Below, in pieces: positions 1 to 7,991 of a DNA stretch of 64,000 nucleotides. The notes under the pieces are model-generated. The model saw nothing but the letters and a program-made list of their open reading frames with translations, had not been told where the DNA came from and searched no databases. The position numbers were made by a program, and so were the translations under genes. Each line of letters begins with the position of its first letter. The first letter of the stretch is position 1. The DNA lies in assembly GCF_002865585.1 (NCBI RefSeq), contig NZ_CP025581.1, positions 3,162,001-3,226,000 of the forward strand, read 5' to 3'. The DNA comes from Nocardioides houyundeii (lineage in GTDB: Bacteria > Actinomycetota > Actinomycetes > Propionibacteriales > Nocardioidaceae).

Positions 1-836
1 TCGCAGGCGTGCAGGGCCAGCACCACGTCGGGCGGCTCGGGCAGGCTGGCCTCGGCGATGCTGCCCACCACGAACGAGGCGTCGATGCCCAGCTCGCTCG
101 CCACCCGGGAGTTGTGCTCGGCCGACTGCTGCTTCACGTCCACCCCCGTCACGTGCACGGGCAGACCACGCACGTGGGTCAGGTAGCGCTGGGCCGCGAA
201 CGTCAGGTAGGCGTTGCCGCACCCCAGGTCCACCACCCGCAGCGGGTCGTCCTGGCTTGCCTTGCGCAGGTGCCCCTTGCTCCGCGCCTCGGTGATGGAG
301 GCGTCCAGCAGCCGGAGGAACTCCTCCACCTGGCGGTACTTCGCCTGCCGGGACGGCTTGACCCGCCCCTCGGCGGTGGAGATGCCCAGACTGATCAGCA
401 CCGGGTCGTCCTCGGCGAGCATCCGGGACTTGTCCCGGTCGTGCCCGCGCTCCACCTCGACCTCCTCGGCCCGCGCGGTGGTGTGCACCATCGCCTCGAG
501 CTTCTTCGTCACCCGGACCTGGTGCTGCTCGGTGGTGGTCTCCACGTGCCAGTGGGCGAACGGCTCGTCGAGCAGGTCGTCCACGGCCTCGCGGGCGGGA
601 CTGGGCTGGCCCGGCTCGCCGAGGGCGTAGTTGGAGGTGTGCGCCTGCGTCTCGTCGTACGCCGTGACCTGGAGGTGGCGACCCGCCTTGAGGTCGACGT
701 AGCGCAGCTCGACGCGCTTCCAGCGGGGGTGCTGCCCCTTCTGGCGGCCTGAGGCGACGGCCCGGACCAGCACGTCGGGGTCCAGGATCAGGGTGCGCAT
801 CCGCATCAGCGCGCGGAGCAGCGGTTCGGCAGCCAT
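1..836 (-). CDS. class I SAM-dependent methyltransferase, C-terminus cut by window edge
   Basis: About 278 codons are visible; the C-terminus lies beyond base 1. A Rossmann methyltransferase motif I (VVDLGCGNAYLTFAA) is at about residues 200-214, and the visible part ends at LALHAC, which resembles the HACDTATD motif of the METTL25/RRNAD1-like methyltransferases. The first 190 residues form an unrecognised N-terminal domain rich in charged residues. The ATG at 836 is preceded by GAGGG seven bases upstream, and this ribosome site overlaps the stop codon of the small gene before it. Last gene of a minus-strand series. The substrate is unknown; RNA is possible by analogy only. Confidence 0.8.
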   Translation of the reverse strand, partial: MAAEPLLRALMRMRTLILDPDVLVRAVASGRQKGQHPRWKRVELRYVDLKAGRHLQVTAYDETQAHTSNYALGEPGQPSPAREAVDDLLDEPFAHWHVETTTEQHQVRVTKKLEAMVHTTARAEEVEVERGHDRDKSRMLAEDDPVLISLGISTAEGRVKPSRQAKYRQVEEFLRLLDASITEARSKGHLRKASQDDPLRVVDLGCGNAYLTFAAQRYLTHVRGLPVHVTGVDVKQQSAEHNSRVASELGIDASFVVGSIAEASLPEPPDVVLALHAC

Positions 837-846
837 CAGCGGACCC

Positions 847-933
847 TCACTTGACCAGGGCTGCGACGAGCACGATCAGGATCAGGCCCCCGAGCGCCAG
901 CGGGATCACGAGGCGGCGGTGACGGGGGTTCAT
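847..933 (-). CDS. 28-residue single-pass membrane microprotein
   Basis: A tiny ORF: a basic N-terminus (MNPRHRR) followed by one strongly hydrophobic helix (residues about 9-27) and a terminal lysine, so it probably inserts with its N-terminus inside. It lies 10 bp after the FAD/Fe-S dehydrogenase gene and 10 bp before the methyltransferase gene. It has no Shine-Dalgarno, but TAGCAT sits exactly 7 nt before its ATG, the leaderless arrangement seen at several other genes here. Function unknown. Its size means it could be spurious, but position, topology and promoter all favour a real gene. Confidence 0.5.
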   Translation of the reverse strand: MNPRHRRLVIPLALGGLILIVLVAALVK

Positions 934-940
934 GACACCG

Positions 941-946
941 ATGCTA
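941..946 (-). promoter_or_regulatory. -10 box for leaderless start of the 28-residue gene
   Basis: TAGCAT on the minus strand, 7 nt before the ATG at 933. It includes the stop codon of the upstream dehydrogenase gene. Fits TANNNT; no clear -35 box. Confidence 0.4.
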
Positions 947-3769
947 GTCCGCGGTGACCCGCCGCCCCACATCCGCCGAGGCGCCCGCGAGGAGCTCGGC
1001 AAGGTGCACGGCCTTGACGTCTGCGAGGTCGTCGAGCTGGTGCCGGCACGAGAGGCCGTCGGCCAGCACCACCGCGCCCGGGTTGGCCCGGACCGCGGGC
1101 AGCAGCTGGAGCTCGGCGACGGCGACCGAGACCTCGTAGTGGCCCTGCTCCATCCCGAAGTTGCCGGCCAGTCCGCAGCAGCCGCCGACCCGGGTGACGT
1201 GGGCACCGGCCTTCGCCAGGAGCCGGGCGTCGGCCTCCCAGCCCAGCACCGACGCGTGGTGGCAGTGCGGCTGGGCCACGATCTCCACCCCGCTCAGGTC
1301 GGGCGGGGTCCAGTCCAGCTGGTCCAGCAGCTCGGCGAGGGTCTTGATCCCCGCGGCCACGGTCTCGGCGCGCGGGTCGTCGGTCAGCTGCACCGCGTCC
1401 GAGCGCAGCGTCGCCAGGCAGGACGGCTCCAGGCCGATCACCGGCGTCCCGGAGGCGACGTACGGCTCCAGCACGGCGACCGTCTTCTCGATGGTGGAGC
1501 GCGCGTGCTCCAGCTGGCCGGTGGAGATCCAGGTGAGTCCGCAGCACGCGTCGGAGGGGATCAGCTCCGCCCGCAGCCCGGCGCCGGCCAGCAGGTCGAT
1601 GGCCGCCTTGGCCGAGGAGGGCCGGAAGTGGTCGGTGAAGGTGTCGGCCCAGATCCACACGTCCGGGGCGCTGGCTGCCTCCTGCTTGCGTGAGCGCCCC
1701 AGCAGCGACTGGGCGCTGCGGGGGGCCACCGAGGGCAGGGAGCGCCGGGCGTCCATCCCGGCCACCTTGTTGGCCAGCCGGGTCACGGGGCCGGTGCCCA
1801 TCGCCTTGTCGAGCCAGCCACGGCCGAAGGAGCCGGGCGCCAGCCGGACCAGCGCAGGCAGCCAGCCCAGCGTGTAGTGGGTGCGGGGCCGCCGGCGCCC
1901 CTGGTAGGTCTGGTGCAGCGCCTCGGACTTGTAGGTGGCCATGTCCACGCCGGTGGGGCAGTCCCGGGCGCAGCCCTTGCAGGACAGGCAGAGATCCAGC
2001 GCGTCGTGCACCGCGGGGTCGGCCAGCCCGTGCACCAGGGTGCCGTCCAGCGCCTCCTGCAGGGTCCGGGCGCGGCCGCGGGTGGAGTCCTTCTCGTCCC
2101 GGGTGGCCTGCCAGGACGGGCACATCACGCCGGCGGCGGAGCCGGCACCGGGCACGGTCACGCACTTGCCGACGCCGGTGCAGCGGTGCACCGCGGTGCC
2201 CATCGAGGTGTCCTCGACGAACCGCAGCAGGGTCGGCACGGGCGCCACGGGCCGGCCGGGACGCAGGTCGGCGTCCAGCGGCGCGGGGTCGACCAGCACC
2301 CCGGGGTTGAGCACCTCGTCGGGGTCGCAGATCGCCTTGGCCGCGCCGAAGAGTCGCATCGACTCCTCGTCGTACATCCGCGACAGCAGCTCGGAGCGGG
2401 CCCGCCCGTCCCCGTGCTCGCCGGAGAGCGAGCCGCCGTGGGCGACGACCCGGTCGGTGGCGGCCTCGAGGAACTCGCGGAAGACCTTGCGGCCGGTCTC
2501 CCCCTCGTGGAAGGGGAAGTCGATGCGCACGTGCACGCAGCCGTCGCCGAAGTGGCCGTAGGGCACGCCCTGGAGGTCGAACTCGGTGAGCAGCTCGTCG
2601 AAGTCGCGCAGCCAGGCGCCCAGCCTGGCCGGGGGCACTGCGGCGTCCTCCCACCCCGAGTACGCCGGCCGGCTCAGGCTGCGGGCCGCCAGCCCGGCAC
2701 CGTCCTCGCGGATCCGCCACAGAGCGGTCGCGGCGGAGGGGTCGGCCACCTCGAGCCGCTCCAGCTCGCCGGCGTCGGACAGCCGGCCCTCGCCGGTGAC
2801 CTCCACGAAGAGCCACCCGGCCCCGCGGGGCAGGTCGGGCACCGAGGAGCCGGCGGCGCGGACCAGGTCGACGATCCGGGCGTCGAGGCCCTCGCAGGCG
2901 ACCAGGCCCAGGCCCTGGGCGGGCGCGGAGTCCAGGATGCCGGGGACGGCGTCGGCGGCCTCGGCCATCGAGGGGTAGCCGAGCACGAAGAGCCGACGCG
3001 GCTCCTCGGCGACCAGTCGCACCGTCGCGCCGAGGACCAGCGCCAGCGTGCCCTCGGAGCCGACCAGGAAGCGGCCGACGTCGCGGCGCTCGGGCAGCAG
3101 GTGCTCCATCGAGTAGCCGCTGACCTGGCGGGTGAACTGGCCGAAGCTGGTGCGCACGTGACCCAGGGAGCCGTCGACCAGGGTGGCGAGCTCGGCGGCC
3201 ACCCGGTCCTGGGCGGGGGTGCCGCTGCGCAGCGAGGCGGTGCTGCCGTCCCCGTAGGCGACGTCGAGACCCACCACGTTGTCGCTGGTGCGCCCGTAGC
3301 CCAGGGCCCGGGAGCCGCAGGCGTTGTTGCCGATCATCCCGCCGATGGTGCAGCGGGTGTGCGTGGAGGGGTCGGGGCCGAAGCGCAGCGCGTGCGGCGC
3401 GGCGACCTGCTGCAGCGCGGCGTGCACCACGCCCGGGTCGACGCGGGCGGTGCGGGCCTCGGCGTCGATCTCGTGGACCCGGTTGAGGTGACGGGAGGTG
3501 TCGACCACGATCCCGGGGCCCACGGCGTTGCCGGCGATCGAGGTGCCGGCGCCACGCATGGTGAGGCCGACGCCGGTCTCCCGGGCCACGCCCAGGGCGG
3601 CCACGATCTCGTCGGGGTGCCGGGGCCGGACCACGACCTGGGGCACCACCCGGTAGAGGGAGGCGTCGGAGGAGTAGACGGCGCGGGTGACGTCGGCGTC
3701 GGAGACGTCGGTGAGCCCCGCGCGGGCCAGGGCGGCGAGCAGCCCGCCGGTCGACTCAGGCATCGGCAC
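944..3769 (-). CDS. fused FAD-linked / 4Fe-4S 2-hydroxyacid dehydrogenase (YdiJ/GlcD-GlcF type; candidate D-2-hydroxyglutarate dehydrogenase)
   Basis: A 941-residue fusion. The N-terminal half is a PCMH-type FAD oxidase: RGAGTSIAGNAVG (72-84) and IGGMIGNNACGS (142-153). The C-terminal half is a GlcF-like Fe-S region with a cysteine cluster at about 528 (CTGVGKC), a second at about 593 (CLSCKGCARDCP) and two CCG motifs (CCGLTW about 743, CCGLAG about 864). Such proteins oxidise D-2-hydroxyacids and pass electrons to the quinone pool at the inner membrane face. Neighbouring hydroxyacid-oxoacid transhydrogenase, 78 bp upstream on the same strand, makes D-2-hydroxyglutarate in known family members, so that substrate is my first guess; D-lactate or glycolate are alternatives. 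The start may be GTG 3769 or ATG 3763. Confidence 0.87.
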   Translation of the reverse strand: MPMPESTGGLLAALARAGLTDVSDADVTRAVYSSDASLYRVVPQVVVRPRHPDEIVAALGVARETGVGLTMRGAGTSIAGNAVGPGIVVDTSRHLNRVHEIDAEARTARVDPGVVHAALQQVAAPHALRFGPDPSTHTRCTIGGMIGNNACGSRALGYGRTSDNVVGLDVAYGDGSTASLRSGTPAQDRVAAELATLVDGSLGHVRTSFGQFTRQVSGYSMEHLLPERRDVGRFLVGSEGTLALVLGATVRLVAEEPRRLFVLGYPSMAEAADAVPGILDSAPAQGLGLVACEGLDARIVDLVRAAGSSVPDLPRGAGWLFVEVTGEGRLSDAGELERLEVADPSAATALWRIREDGAGLAARSLSRPAYSGWEDAAVPPARLGAWLRDFDELLTEFDLQGVPYGHFGDGCVHVRIDFPFHEGETGRKVFREFLEAATDRVVAHGGSLSGEHGDGRARSELLSRMYDEESMRLFGAAKAICDPDEVLNPGVLVDPAPLDADLRPGRPVAPVPTLLRFVEDTSMGTAVHRCTGVGKCVTVPGAGSAAGVMCPSWQATRDEKDSTRGRARTLQEALDGTLVHGLADPAVHDALDLCLSCKGCARDCPTGVDMATYKSEALHQTYQGRRRPRTHYTLGWLPALVRLAPGSFGRGWLDKAMGTGPVTRLANKVAGMDARRSLPSVAPRSAQSLLGRSRKQEAASAPDVWIWADTFTDHFRPSSAKAAIDLLAGAGLRAELIPSDACCGLTWISTGQLEHARSTIEKTVAVLEPYVASGTPVIGLEPSCLATLRSDAVQLTDDPRAETVAAGIKTLAELLDQLDWTPPDLSGVEIVAQPHCHHASVLGWEADARLLAKAGAHVTRVGGCCGLAGNFGMEQGHYEVSVAVAELQLLPAVRANPGAVVLADGLSCRHQLDDLADVKAVHLAELLAGASADVGRRVTAD

Positions 3770-3847
3770 TCCGCACGGTCAGCACAGCGACATTGTGCCA
3801 GCCGTCCGCGACCGCCCCGGACCCGACGGCCGTCGCGGACGCCGGCC

Positions 3848-5110
3848 TCACCACAGCTCGAGGGACTCCCGGAACACCTGGGCCAGGTCCGCCTCGCCGA
3901 CCGCCTTGGGCGCGGTCGCCAGCAGCCGCTGCTGGGCCAGCGCACCGGCCACCAGCTCCTCGACGTCGGCGGCGCCGTAGCCCACCGCGGCCAGCCCGTT
4001 GGGGAGGCCGATGTCGTGCATCAGGGTCCGCAGCACCGACGGCAGCGCGTCGGGCCCCTCGGTCCTGCCGGTCGGGTCCAGCATCCGCGCGGCGGCCAGG
4101 TGGCGGTCCGGGTCGGCGTCGAAGGTGAAGGCGAAGGCGGCCGGCGCGGTCAGCGCCACCGCCATCCCGTGCGGCACGATCGGCTCCTGGCCCGGGTAGC
4201 CCTCGGGGTGGAAGTCGCGCACCCGCCCGGCGATCGGGTAGGCACAGGCGTGCGGGATGTGCACCCCGGCGTTGCCGAAGCCCAGGCCGGCGAACGTCGC
4301 CGCGAGCGCCATCTGCTCCCGGGCGTGCGGGTCCCCGCCGTCGCGCACGGCGTCGCGGAACGAGCCGGCGAGCAGCGTGAGCGCCTTGCTGGCCCACATG
4401 TCCGCCACCGGGTTGGCCCCGCAGTAGGGCACCCGCTGCTCGGGCGCCTTGGCCTCGAAGTCGGCGTACCAGCGGGCGGTCCAGCTCTCCAGGGCGTGGC
4501 ACAGGATGTCCATCCCGGCGGCCGCGGTGACCGCGGCGGGCTGGGTCATCGTCAGGTCCGGGTCCACCACGGCCAGCCGGGGGCGCAGCGCGGGGTGGCT
4601 GATCCCGGTCTTGACCTGCAGCGCCAGCACGTCGAGGACGCAGATGGTCGTGGACTCCGACCCGGTGCCGGTGGTGGTGGGCACGGCCACCAGCGGCAGC
4701 AGCGGCTGCTCGGGGGCGCGCGCCTTGCCGATGGGAGCGTTGAGGTAGTCCATCAGCTCGCCGGGGTTGGTGGTGAGCAGGTTGACCGCCTTGGCGGTGT
4801 CGATGCTGGAGCCGCCGCCCACCGCGATGATCGCGTCGAAGGGTCCGGCGTCCCGGGCGGCGGCGATGGCGTGCTCCAGCGAGGCGTCGGTGGGCTCCAC
4901 GTGCACCTGGTCGTAGGTGGTGACGTCGAACCCCGCGGCGCCCAGCCGCTCCGCGATCCGGGCCGGGTGGCCGGTGGCGGCCACGCCGGCGTCGGTGACC
5001 AGCAGCACCCGCCGCGCGCCGAGCTGACCCAGGTCGTGGGCGAGCTCGGTGGAGGCTCCCCTGCCGAACTTCAACGCGGGCGCCGCGTAGGTGAAGACCT
5101 GCTCGGTCAA
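3848..5110 (-). CDS. hydroxyacid-oxoacid transhydrogenase (iron-containing alcohol dehydrogenase family)
   Basis: A 420-residue type III alcohol dehydrogenase. AVGGGSSIDTAKAVN (about 100-114) forms the nucleotide-binding part; metal-site histidines lie in CHALESW (about 206) and HIPHACAYPIAG (about 281). PIVPHGMAVALTAPAAF and the VFTYAAPALKFGRG N-terminus are typical of the ADHFE1/HOT subfamily, which reversibly couples 4-hydroxybutyrate oxidation to 2-oxoglutarate reduction, giving succinate semialdehyde and D-2-hydroxyglutarate. Codons upstream in the frame look non-coding; I chose TTG at 5110 because AAGGGA lies 6-8 nt upstream and homology begins there. It sits between the Nudix gene (23 bp gap) and the dehydrogenase likely to reoxidise its product. 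Confidence 0.85.
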   Translation of the reverse strand: MTEQVFTYAAPALKFGRGASTELAHDLGQLGARRVLLVTDAGVAATGHPARIAERLGAAGFDVTTYDQVHVEPTDASLEHAIAAARDAGPFDAIIAVGGGSSIDTAKAVNLLTTNPGELMDYLNAPIGKARAPEQPLLPLVAVPTTTGTGSESTTICVLDVLALQVKTGISHPALRPRLAVVDPDLTMTQPAAVTAAAGMDILCHALESWTARWYADFEAKAPEQRVPYCGANPVADMWASKALTLLAGSFRDAVRDGGDPHAREQMALAATFAGLGFGNAGVHIPHACAYPIAGRVRDFHPEGYPGQEPIVPHGMAVALTAPAAFAFTFDADPDRHLAAARMLDPTGRTEGPDALPSVLRTLMHDIGLPNGLAAVGYGAADVEELVAGALAQQRLLATAPKAVGEADLAQVFRESLELW

Positions 5111-5133
5111 GACGCTTCCCTTCGGTGGTGGAC

Positions 5134-6080
5134 TCAGTCGGGCTGGCTCGCGGCCCGGGCCGCGAGCACAGCGTGCCGCACCACGTCCAGAACCTCCACC
5201 GTCCCGGCCTTGATCTGTGCGAGCGGCACAAAGGCCACGGCGTCGGTGGTGCCGTCCGTCTCCGCGACCCGGGGCTCGGCGCCGGGGGCCACCTCGGCCC
5301 GGAAGAGCAGGTGCACCCCGTGGAAGTCCTCGAAGCGCCCGCGCGGGGCGGTCCCGGAGAAGTGCACGTCGTGCACCGTGAGCAGCGGCCCGACGGTGCA
5401 CTGGACCCCGCACTCCTCGGCGACCTCGCGCACCAGCGCCGAGACCGGTGCCTCACCGTGGTCCACCCCGCCCCGGGCAGGGTCCAGGTCCCGGCGTGGA
5501 AGCCGCGCGGAGAGATCCTGGTCAGGAGCACCTCGTCCTCGGCACGCAGCGCGTCGGCCGCGGAGCCGCGGGTGATCAGCGCGTACGCCGCGAGCCGCTG
5601 CAGCCGTACCGGCCGGAGGTCCCGCAGCGCCTCGGTGACCATCGGGACCACGGGCAGCGCACCGGACTCCACGTCGGCGACGGGGTGCCAGGCCGCCTCG
5701 ACGGTCGACCCGTCGACCTCCTGCACCTCCGGGGCCGGCGAGTCAGGAGGCACCCAGCCCTCGTAGACGATCCGGATGGCGTGCGCGTCCACCACGCGCC
5801 CCTCCCGGCGCACGCCGGGCATGTGGGCGGAGTAGACGTGCGCGGTCTCGCTCACGGTGGCCGCCAGCCCGGTCTCCTCCATCACCTCGCGCACCACGGC
5901 CAGCCGTGGCTCCTCGCCGTGGTCCAGCCCGCCGCCGGGCAGCGTCCAGAGCTCGTGCGGGGAGACCCGCTCGGCCAGCCGGCTCAGCAGGATCTCCTCC
6001 ACCGCGCCGTCGAGCCGGCGCCTGATCACGGCGTACGCCGCCACCCGCTGGTGCAGGGGCAGGGGTCCTCGCGGCGTCAT
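5134..6080 (-). CDS. tandem double-Nudix hydrolase (frameshifted in this sequence)
   Basis: Two complete Nudix domains in about 315 codons. Domain 1 (residues about 10-150) has a full Nudix box from GGLDHGEE to REVMEETGL. Domain 2 begins AAYALITRG and its box reads WTLPG...VDHGE...REVAEECG, but the reading frame changes inside the box at 5466-5474, where the minus strand reads two runs of four G. Adding one G to either run restores a continuous frame of 316 codons including the stop. Nudix proteins hydrolyse nucleoside diphosphates linked to another group; the substrate here is unknown. The ATG at 6080 follows TAGGTT by 6 nt and is probably leaderless. A consensus error is likelier than a true mutation because rpoB shows the same defect. 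Confidence 0.8.
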
Positions 6081-6086
6081 GCCCCC

Positions 6087-6092
6087 AACCTA
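6087..6092 (-). promoter_or_regulatory. -10 box for leaderless Nudix gene
   Basis: TAGGTT, 6 nt before the ATG at 6080 on the minus strand; no ribosome site lies between. Confidence 0.45.
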
Positions 6093-6123
6093 GGCGATAG
6101 GGCCGAGCCGCGCGGATGATCGA

Positions 6124-6129
6124 TATGGT
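6124..6129 (+). promoter_or_regulatory. -10 box for leaderless acyltransferase gene
   Basis: TATGGT, 6 nt before the ATG at 6136. The box lies 44 bp from the divergent Nudix start, so the two promoters share a very short region. Confidence 0.4.
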
Positions 6130-6135
6130 GGCTGG

Positions 6136-7194
6136 ATGCCTGGACGTCGGGACCCGTGGTTGGACAACGCGAAGGCGATCCTGGTCATCCTCGTCGTGGT
6201 CGGGCACGCCATCGTGCTGCTGCCCTACGGCGATCCCAAGTCCCGGGTCTACGACTTCCTCTACTACTTCCACATCCCCGCCTTCGTGCTCGTCTCGGGC
6301 TACCTCTCGCGCACGTTCGCGTGGACTCCGCGCCACCTCACCGCCCTGGTCACCACCCTGGTGGTGCCCTACGTGGTCTTCGAGTGGCTGATGGCCGCCT
6401 TCCGGGTCTACGTCGTCGGCCAGCCCAGCAGCATGGAGGTGCTGCAGCCGTTGTGGCTCAACCCGCACTGGCCGATGTGGTACCTGGTGGCGCTGGCGCT
6501 GTGGCGCCTGGCGACGCCGCTGCTGGTCCGGCACTGGCTGATGGTGCCGGCGGCGGTGGCCGTCAGCCTGGCCGCCGGGGAGGTGGACCTGGAGCTCCTC
6601 GACCTCAACCGGGTCCTGGGCCTGCTGCCGTTCTTCGTCATCGGCCTCCACCTCCCCCGCCGCGCCCTGGAGCTGCTGCAGGCCCGCTGGACCGGGCTCG
6701 CGGGCCTCGCCGTGCTGGCCGGCATCTGGTGGCTGGCGGCGCGCACCGACGACCACTGGAGCACCCAGTGGCTCTACTACCGCTCCTCCTACGACACGCT
6801 CGGGGCGTCGTGGGGCGAGGGCGCCGAGATCCGCGCCCAGCTCATCCTCGTCGGTCTCGCCGGCACCGCGGCGGTACTGACGCTGGTGCCCCGGCGCCGC
6901 TCCCTGCTGACCGCGGTGGGCACCTACACGATGGGCGTCTACCTGCTCCACGGCTTCGCGATCCGGTACGCCGGGGCTCAGGACGTCAGCCACTGGCTGC
7001 CCGGCAACGGCTGGACCTCGGTGGCGATCACGGTCGCCGCCGCGGTCGCCCTGGCCCTGTTCCTCGGCTGGCCGCCGGTGGCGCGGCGGCTGCTGTGGCT
7101 GGTCGACCCGGTCAACCAGCTGCTGTCGCTGCGCGGGCGAGCTCGCCGGGGACCGGCAGCCCCGGAGGACCGCTCGGCCCCCAGCTCGGGCTGA
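6136..7194 (+). CDS. acyltransferase family 3 membrane protein (fucose 4-O-acetylase-like)
   Basis: 352 residues with about ten hydrophobic segments. The N-terminus (WLDNAKAILVILVVVGHA) carries the conserved Asp, Lys and catalytic-type His of the Acyl_transf_3 family near residues 10-23, and HIPAFVLVSGYLSR follows in the second helix region. Members transfer acetyl or other acyl groups from the cytoplasm to sugars or cell-envelope polymers. No glycan gene cluster is adjacent, so the acceptor is unknown. The gene ends inside the convergent PlsC gene, overlapping it by 83 bp. The final 25 residues are basic and disordered-looking (RGRARRGPAAPEDRS). Confidence 0.8.
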   Translation: MPGRRDPWLDNAKAILVILVVVGHAIVLLPYGDPKSRVYDFLYYFHIPAFVLVSGYLSRTFAWTPRHLTALVTTLVVPYVVFEWLMAAFRVYVVGQPSSMEVLQPLWLNPHWPMWYLVALALWRLATPLLVRHWLMVPAAVAVSLAAGEVDLELLDLNRVLGLLPFFVIGLHLPRRALELLQARWTGLAGLAVLAGIWWLAARTDDHWSTQWLYYRSSYDTLGASWGEGAEIRAQLILVGLAGTAAVLTLVPRRRSLLTAVGTYTMGVYLLHGFAIRYAGAQDVSHWLPGNGWTSVAITVAAAVALALFLGWPPVARRLLWLVDPVNQLLSLRGRARRGPAAPEDRSAPSSG

Positions 7195-7951
7195 GCGCGG
7201 AGCGCGGCAGCTGGTCCAGGACCAGCGCCTCCCCGCGGTCGGGGGCGTGCCCGCCCAGGTGGGCGGGGTGCCACGGCGCGTGCTCACCGGCTCGGGGCTG
7301 GTGGTGGGGCAGCTCCTGGAGACCCTCCAGGAGCTCGGTCAGGCGCAGGCCCAGCTCGGTGGTACCGGCGACCAGGTCGGCGGCGGCGCCCAATGTGATC
7401 GGCTCGCCGAAGCAGACGTCGATCCGCCGTCCCCGGGTCAGGTCGGGGCCGGGCTCGACTCCCTCGACCGGGCGCCCCACAGAGTAGATCCGCTGGGAGC
7501 CCCACAGCGCGGTCGGCACGATCACCGCGCCCGTCTCGCGGGCCAGCGCCACGGTCCCCCGCATCAGCGAGCGCACCGTGAAGGAGTAGGAGATGCCGGC
7601 CTCGGGGAAGATCCCCACCGCCTCGCCCTCGCGCAGCAGCCGGCGTGCCCTCAGGTACGCCGCCGCCGGGGCGTCGCGGTCGACCGGGATGTGGCCCATC
7701 CGGTCCATCGGGTAGGCCAGGCCCGGGGTCTGCCAGACGTCGTGCCGGGACAGGAAGCGGGGGAAGCGGCCTCGCTCCCGCGCCGCCAGGCAGATGGGCA
7801 GCGAGTCGAGGTAGGAGACGTGGGTCGCGGCCAGGATCACCGGTCCCGTGGCCGGGACGTGCTCGAGGCCGCGCGTCTCGAGGGTCACGTCGAGGGCCCG
7901 GAGCGCGAGCCGCCCGAGCCCGAGCGCAGTGCGGTACCACCCCTCGTCCAC
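7112..7951 (-). CDS. 1-acyl-sn-glycerol-3-phosphate acyltransferase family protein (PlsC-like)
   Basis: 279 residues. The acyltransferase HX4D motif is HVSYLD (44-49), followed by a basic block and FPEAGIS (115-121), the counterpart of FPEGTRS that binds the glycerol phosphate. The enzyme probably adds the second acyl chain to lysophosphatidate in membrane lipid synthesis, though related proteins acylate other lipids. The C-terminal 28 or so residues (rich in Pro, Gly, Ala) are encoded in the overlap with the acyltransferase gene on the opposite strand and may be non-essential. The GTG start at 7951 lies 7 nt after TACCCT, suggesting a leaderless mRNA. Confidence 0.85.
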   Translation of the reverse strand: MDEGWYRTALGLGRLALRALDVTLETRGLEHVPATGPVILAATHVSYLDSLPICLAARERGRFPRFLSRHDVWQTPGLAYPMDRMGHIPVDRDAPAAAYLRARRLLREGEAVGIFPEAGISYSFTVRSLMRGTVALARETGAVIVPTALWGSQRIYSVGRPVEGVEPGPDLTRGRRIDVCFGEPITLGAAADLVAGTTELGLRLTELLEGLQELPHHQPRAGEHAPWHPAHLGGHAPDRGEALVLDQLPRSALSPSWGPSGPPGLPVPGELARAATAAG

Positions 7952-7958
7952 AGGCGTC

Positions 7959-7964
7959 AGGGTA
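7959..7964 (-). promoter_or_regulatory. -10 box for leaderless PlsC-like gene
   Basis: TACCCT, 7 nt before the GTG at 7951 on the minus strand. Confidence 0.4.
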
Positions 7965-7991
7965 GTGCCGAAGCGCCGTCGGGTCCGGCGG

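Noticed and set aside
1877..5575. A 1232-codon open frame on the + strand
   Set aside because: It is antisense to three well-supported genes (dehydrogenase, transhydrogenase, Nudix); its translation is low-complexity Gly/His/Arg/Val text typical of antisense frames in very GC-rich DNA.
3756..6080. A single 774-codon minus-strand gene beginning with a Nudix domain
   Set aside because: Only the first part is Nudix; after the frameshift near 5470 the frame reads Arg/Gly-rich nonsense through the transhydrogenase gene.
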